Assembly (NCBI GenBank): GCA_002448715.1
Contig: DJZU01000095.1
Location: 1-64,000 of the forward strand
Reading direction: 5' to 3'
From: Candidatus Neomicrothrix sp. UBA6944
GTDB taxonomy: Bacteria; Actinomycetota; Acidimicrobiia; Acidimicrobiales; Poriferisodalaceae
DNA: 64,000 nucleotides
Below are positions 63,299-64,000 of this stretch, in pieces. Every line of letters begins with the position of its first letter. Positions within the stretch are counted from its first letter, which is position 1. The notes beneath the pieces were generated by a model that was not told the DNA's origin, ran no database searches, and saw only the letters and a list, made by a program, of their open reading frames with translations. The position numbers and the translations under genes are program-made.

Positions 63299-64000
63299 AT
63301 GCCCTCAACACATAAGAGATGGAAGCCTACTTTGCGTCGCTTTGGGGTTACCTTCTTGCTGTGTTGCTGTCTTCTAATGGGCGGGTGTCGACATTCCGAG
63401 AAGGATTTTAAGATATTTGTTGCTTCCTCAATGACTGAATTCGTTGACATCTTGCTTCCAGAGTTGACCGATCGATATCCGGGACTTCAGGTGCAGATCA
63501 ACATCGCTGGCAGCGGCACTTTGGTGAACCAAATCGTTGAGGGCGCTGATGCCGATGTCGTCTTATTGGCCGGAGCCAACCACATGGCGCGACTTCAGGC
63601 TGAGAACGCGTTTCTTCCCCCAGTGCCCATCGCCCGCAACAGCCTTACGGTTGTCGTCAGTTCAAACCTTGCCGAAAGCGTGACAACTATTTCAGATCTG
63701 CGAGATGCTGGGTTACAGGGCGCTGTGTGTGTGCCAGGCGCGCCCTGTGGCGAGTTGGCGGTTGCATTTGCCAGAGCAGTTAATCTTGATTTGTCCAATG
63801 CAACTAGGGAGCCGAACGTCAAGGCAGTGCTATCTAAGGTGGTTAGAGGAGAGGTCGACTACGGGTTCGTTTATCGTTCCGATGCACTAATGGCCGCCAA
63901 CGAGGTGAAGGCAATTGAGGCTGAGGGGTTAGATTCGTTCACCACGTCATACTCCCTTGCGTTGAAAAATTCCGACGAGGTCTCCGTTTCATTCCTTGAG
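63299..64000 (+). CDS. modA: Molybdate ABC transporter substrate-binding lipoprotein, 3' end missing
   Basis: The frame opens at ATG 63299 and reaches the window end without a stop (234 codons). A basic, hydrophobic leader ends in a lipobox LMGGC, so it should be a lipoprotein on the outer face of the membrane. KIFVASSMTEFVDILLPELTDRY is the ModA signature, with INIAGSGTLVNQI and ADVVLLAGANHMARL next, then ARNSLTVVV. It binds molybdate or tungstate for ModBC import. A permease gene probably follows beyond the window. An in-frame GTG at 63287 could be an alternative start. It could serve the molybdopterin formate dehydrogenase in this window. Confidence 0.85.
   Translation, partial: MPSTHKRWKPTLRRFGVTFLLCCCLLMGGCRHSEKDFKIFVASSMTEFVDILLPELTDRYPGLQVQINIAGSGTLVNQIVEGADADVVLLAGANHMARLQAENAFLPPVPIARNSLTVVVSSNLAESVTTISDLRDAGLQGAVCVPGAPCGELAVAFARAVNLDLSNATREPNVKAVLSKVVRGEVDYGFVYRSDALMAANEVKAIEAEGLDSFTTSYSLALKNSDEVSVSFLE

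Noticed and set aside
1..64000. tRNA or rRNA genes, CRISPR arrays, insertion sequences, prophage
   Set aside because: I saw no repeats with regular spacing, no transposase or integrase reading frames, and no cloverleaf or rRNA-like stretch in the gaps.

Overview
The window is a densely packed bacterial chromosome segment of moderate GC content. Genes lie on both strands, many adjacent genes share an ATGA or GTGA overlap, and convergent genes meet stop-to-stop. Gene content points to an actinobacterium, most likely of the Acidimicrobiia type: a HelZ-like SNF2 helicase, SCO6745/SalK-family and DUF6285 proteins, an MGMT-like alkyltransferase-like protein, many CoA-ester catabolic genes and frequent GTG starts. 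This taxonomic reading is inference. There are no rRNA or tRNA genes, no transposons and no CRISPR array that I can see.

Layout. 0-14.4 kb is mostly housekeeping: a second-type IIA topoisomerase pair (ParC/ParE-like), small genes, a D-aminoacylase-type amidohydrolase, a DsbA-family protein, a HelZ-like helicase and prolyl-tRNA synthetase. 14.4-20.7 kb is a tightly coupled corrinoid methyl-transfer operon: corrinoid protein, DUF1638 protein, PF13769 protein, methyl-THF:corrinoid methyltransferase, corrinoid reactivator and an MttB-family methyltransferase without pyrrolysine. 20.7-38.3 kb continues the theme: a DMT transporter, a choline-dehydrogenase-like GMC oxidoreductase, an MFS transporter, an NAD-linked formate dehydrogenase, an IclR regulator, ETF, a dimethylglycine/sarcosine dehydrogenase, formate-THF ligase, a MetF-like reductase and phosphoglycerate dehydrogenase. 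Read together, 14.4-38.3 kb looks like a route from choline or glycine betaine (or a related methylated amine) through methyl-, methylene- and formyl-THF to formate and CO2. The exact methyl donor is not proven by sequence.

38.4-63.3 kb is a catabolic region: CoA transferase, fumarylacetoacetate hydrolase-like and dihydroorotase-like proteins, then PhyH, acyl-CoA dehydrogenases, a thiolase-like protein with its DUF35 partner, MaoC-type hydratases, nitroreductase, SDR, thioesterase, alcohol dehydrogenase and others. Glutaminyl-tRNA synthetase is embedded in it. The window ends inside a ModA-type molybdate-binding lipoprotein, which fits the molybdenum demand of the formate dehydrogenase.

The most striking observation is two UGA-interrupted genes that are best read as selenoproteins. 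The formate dehydrogenase catalytic subunit (complement 27146-29074, Sec89) and an AhpD/carboxymuconolactone-decarboxylase-like protein with a CxxU motif (complement 59419-59988, Sec84) each have a 6-bp hairpin whose loop starts exactly 18 nt after the UGA. The formate dehydrogenase is also unusual because the [4Fe-4S] domain normally at the front of the molybdopterin subunit sits at the end of a separate NuoG-like protein.
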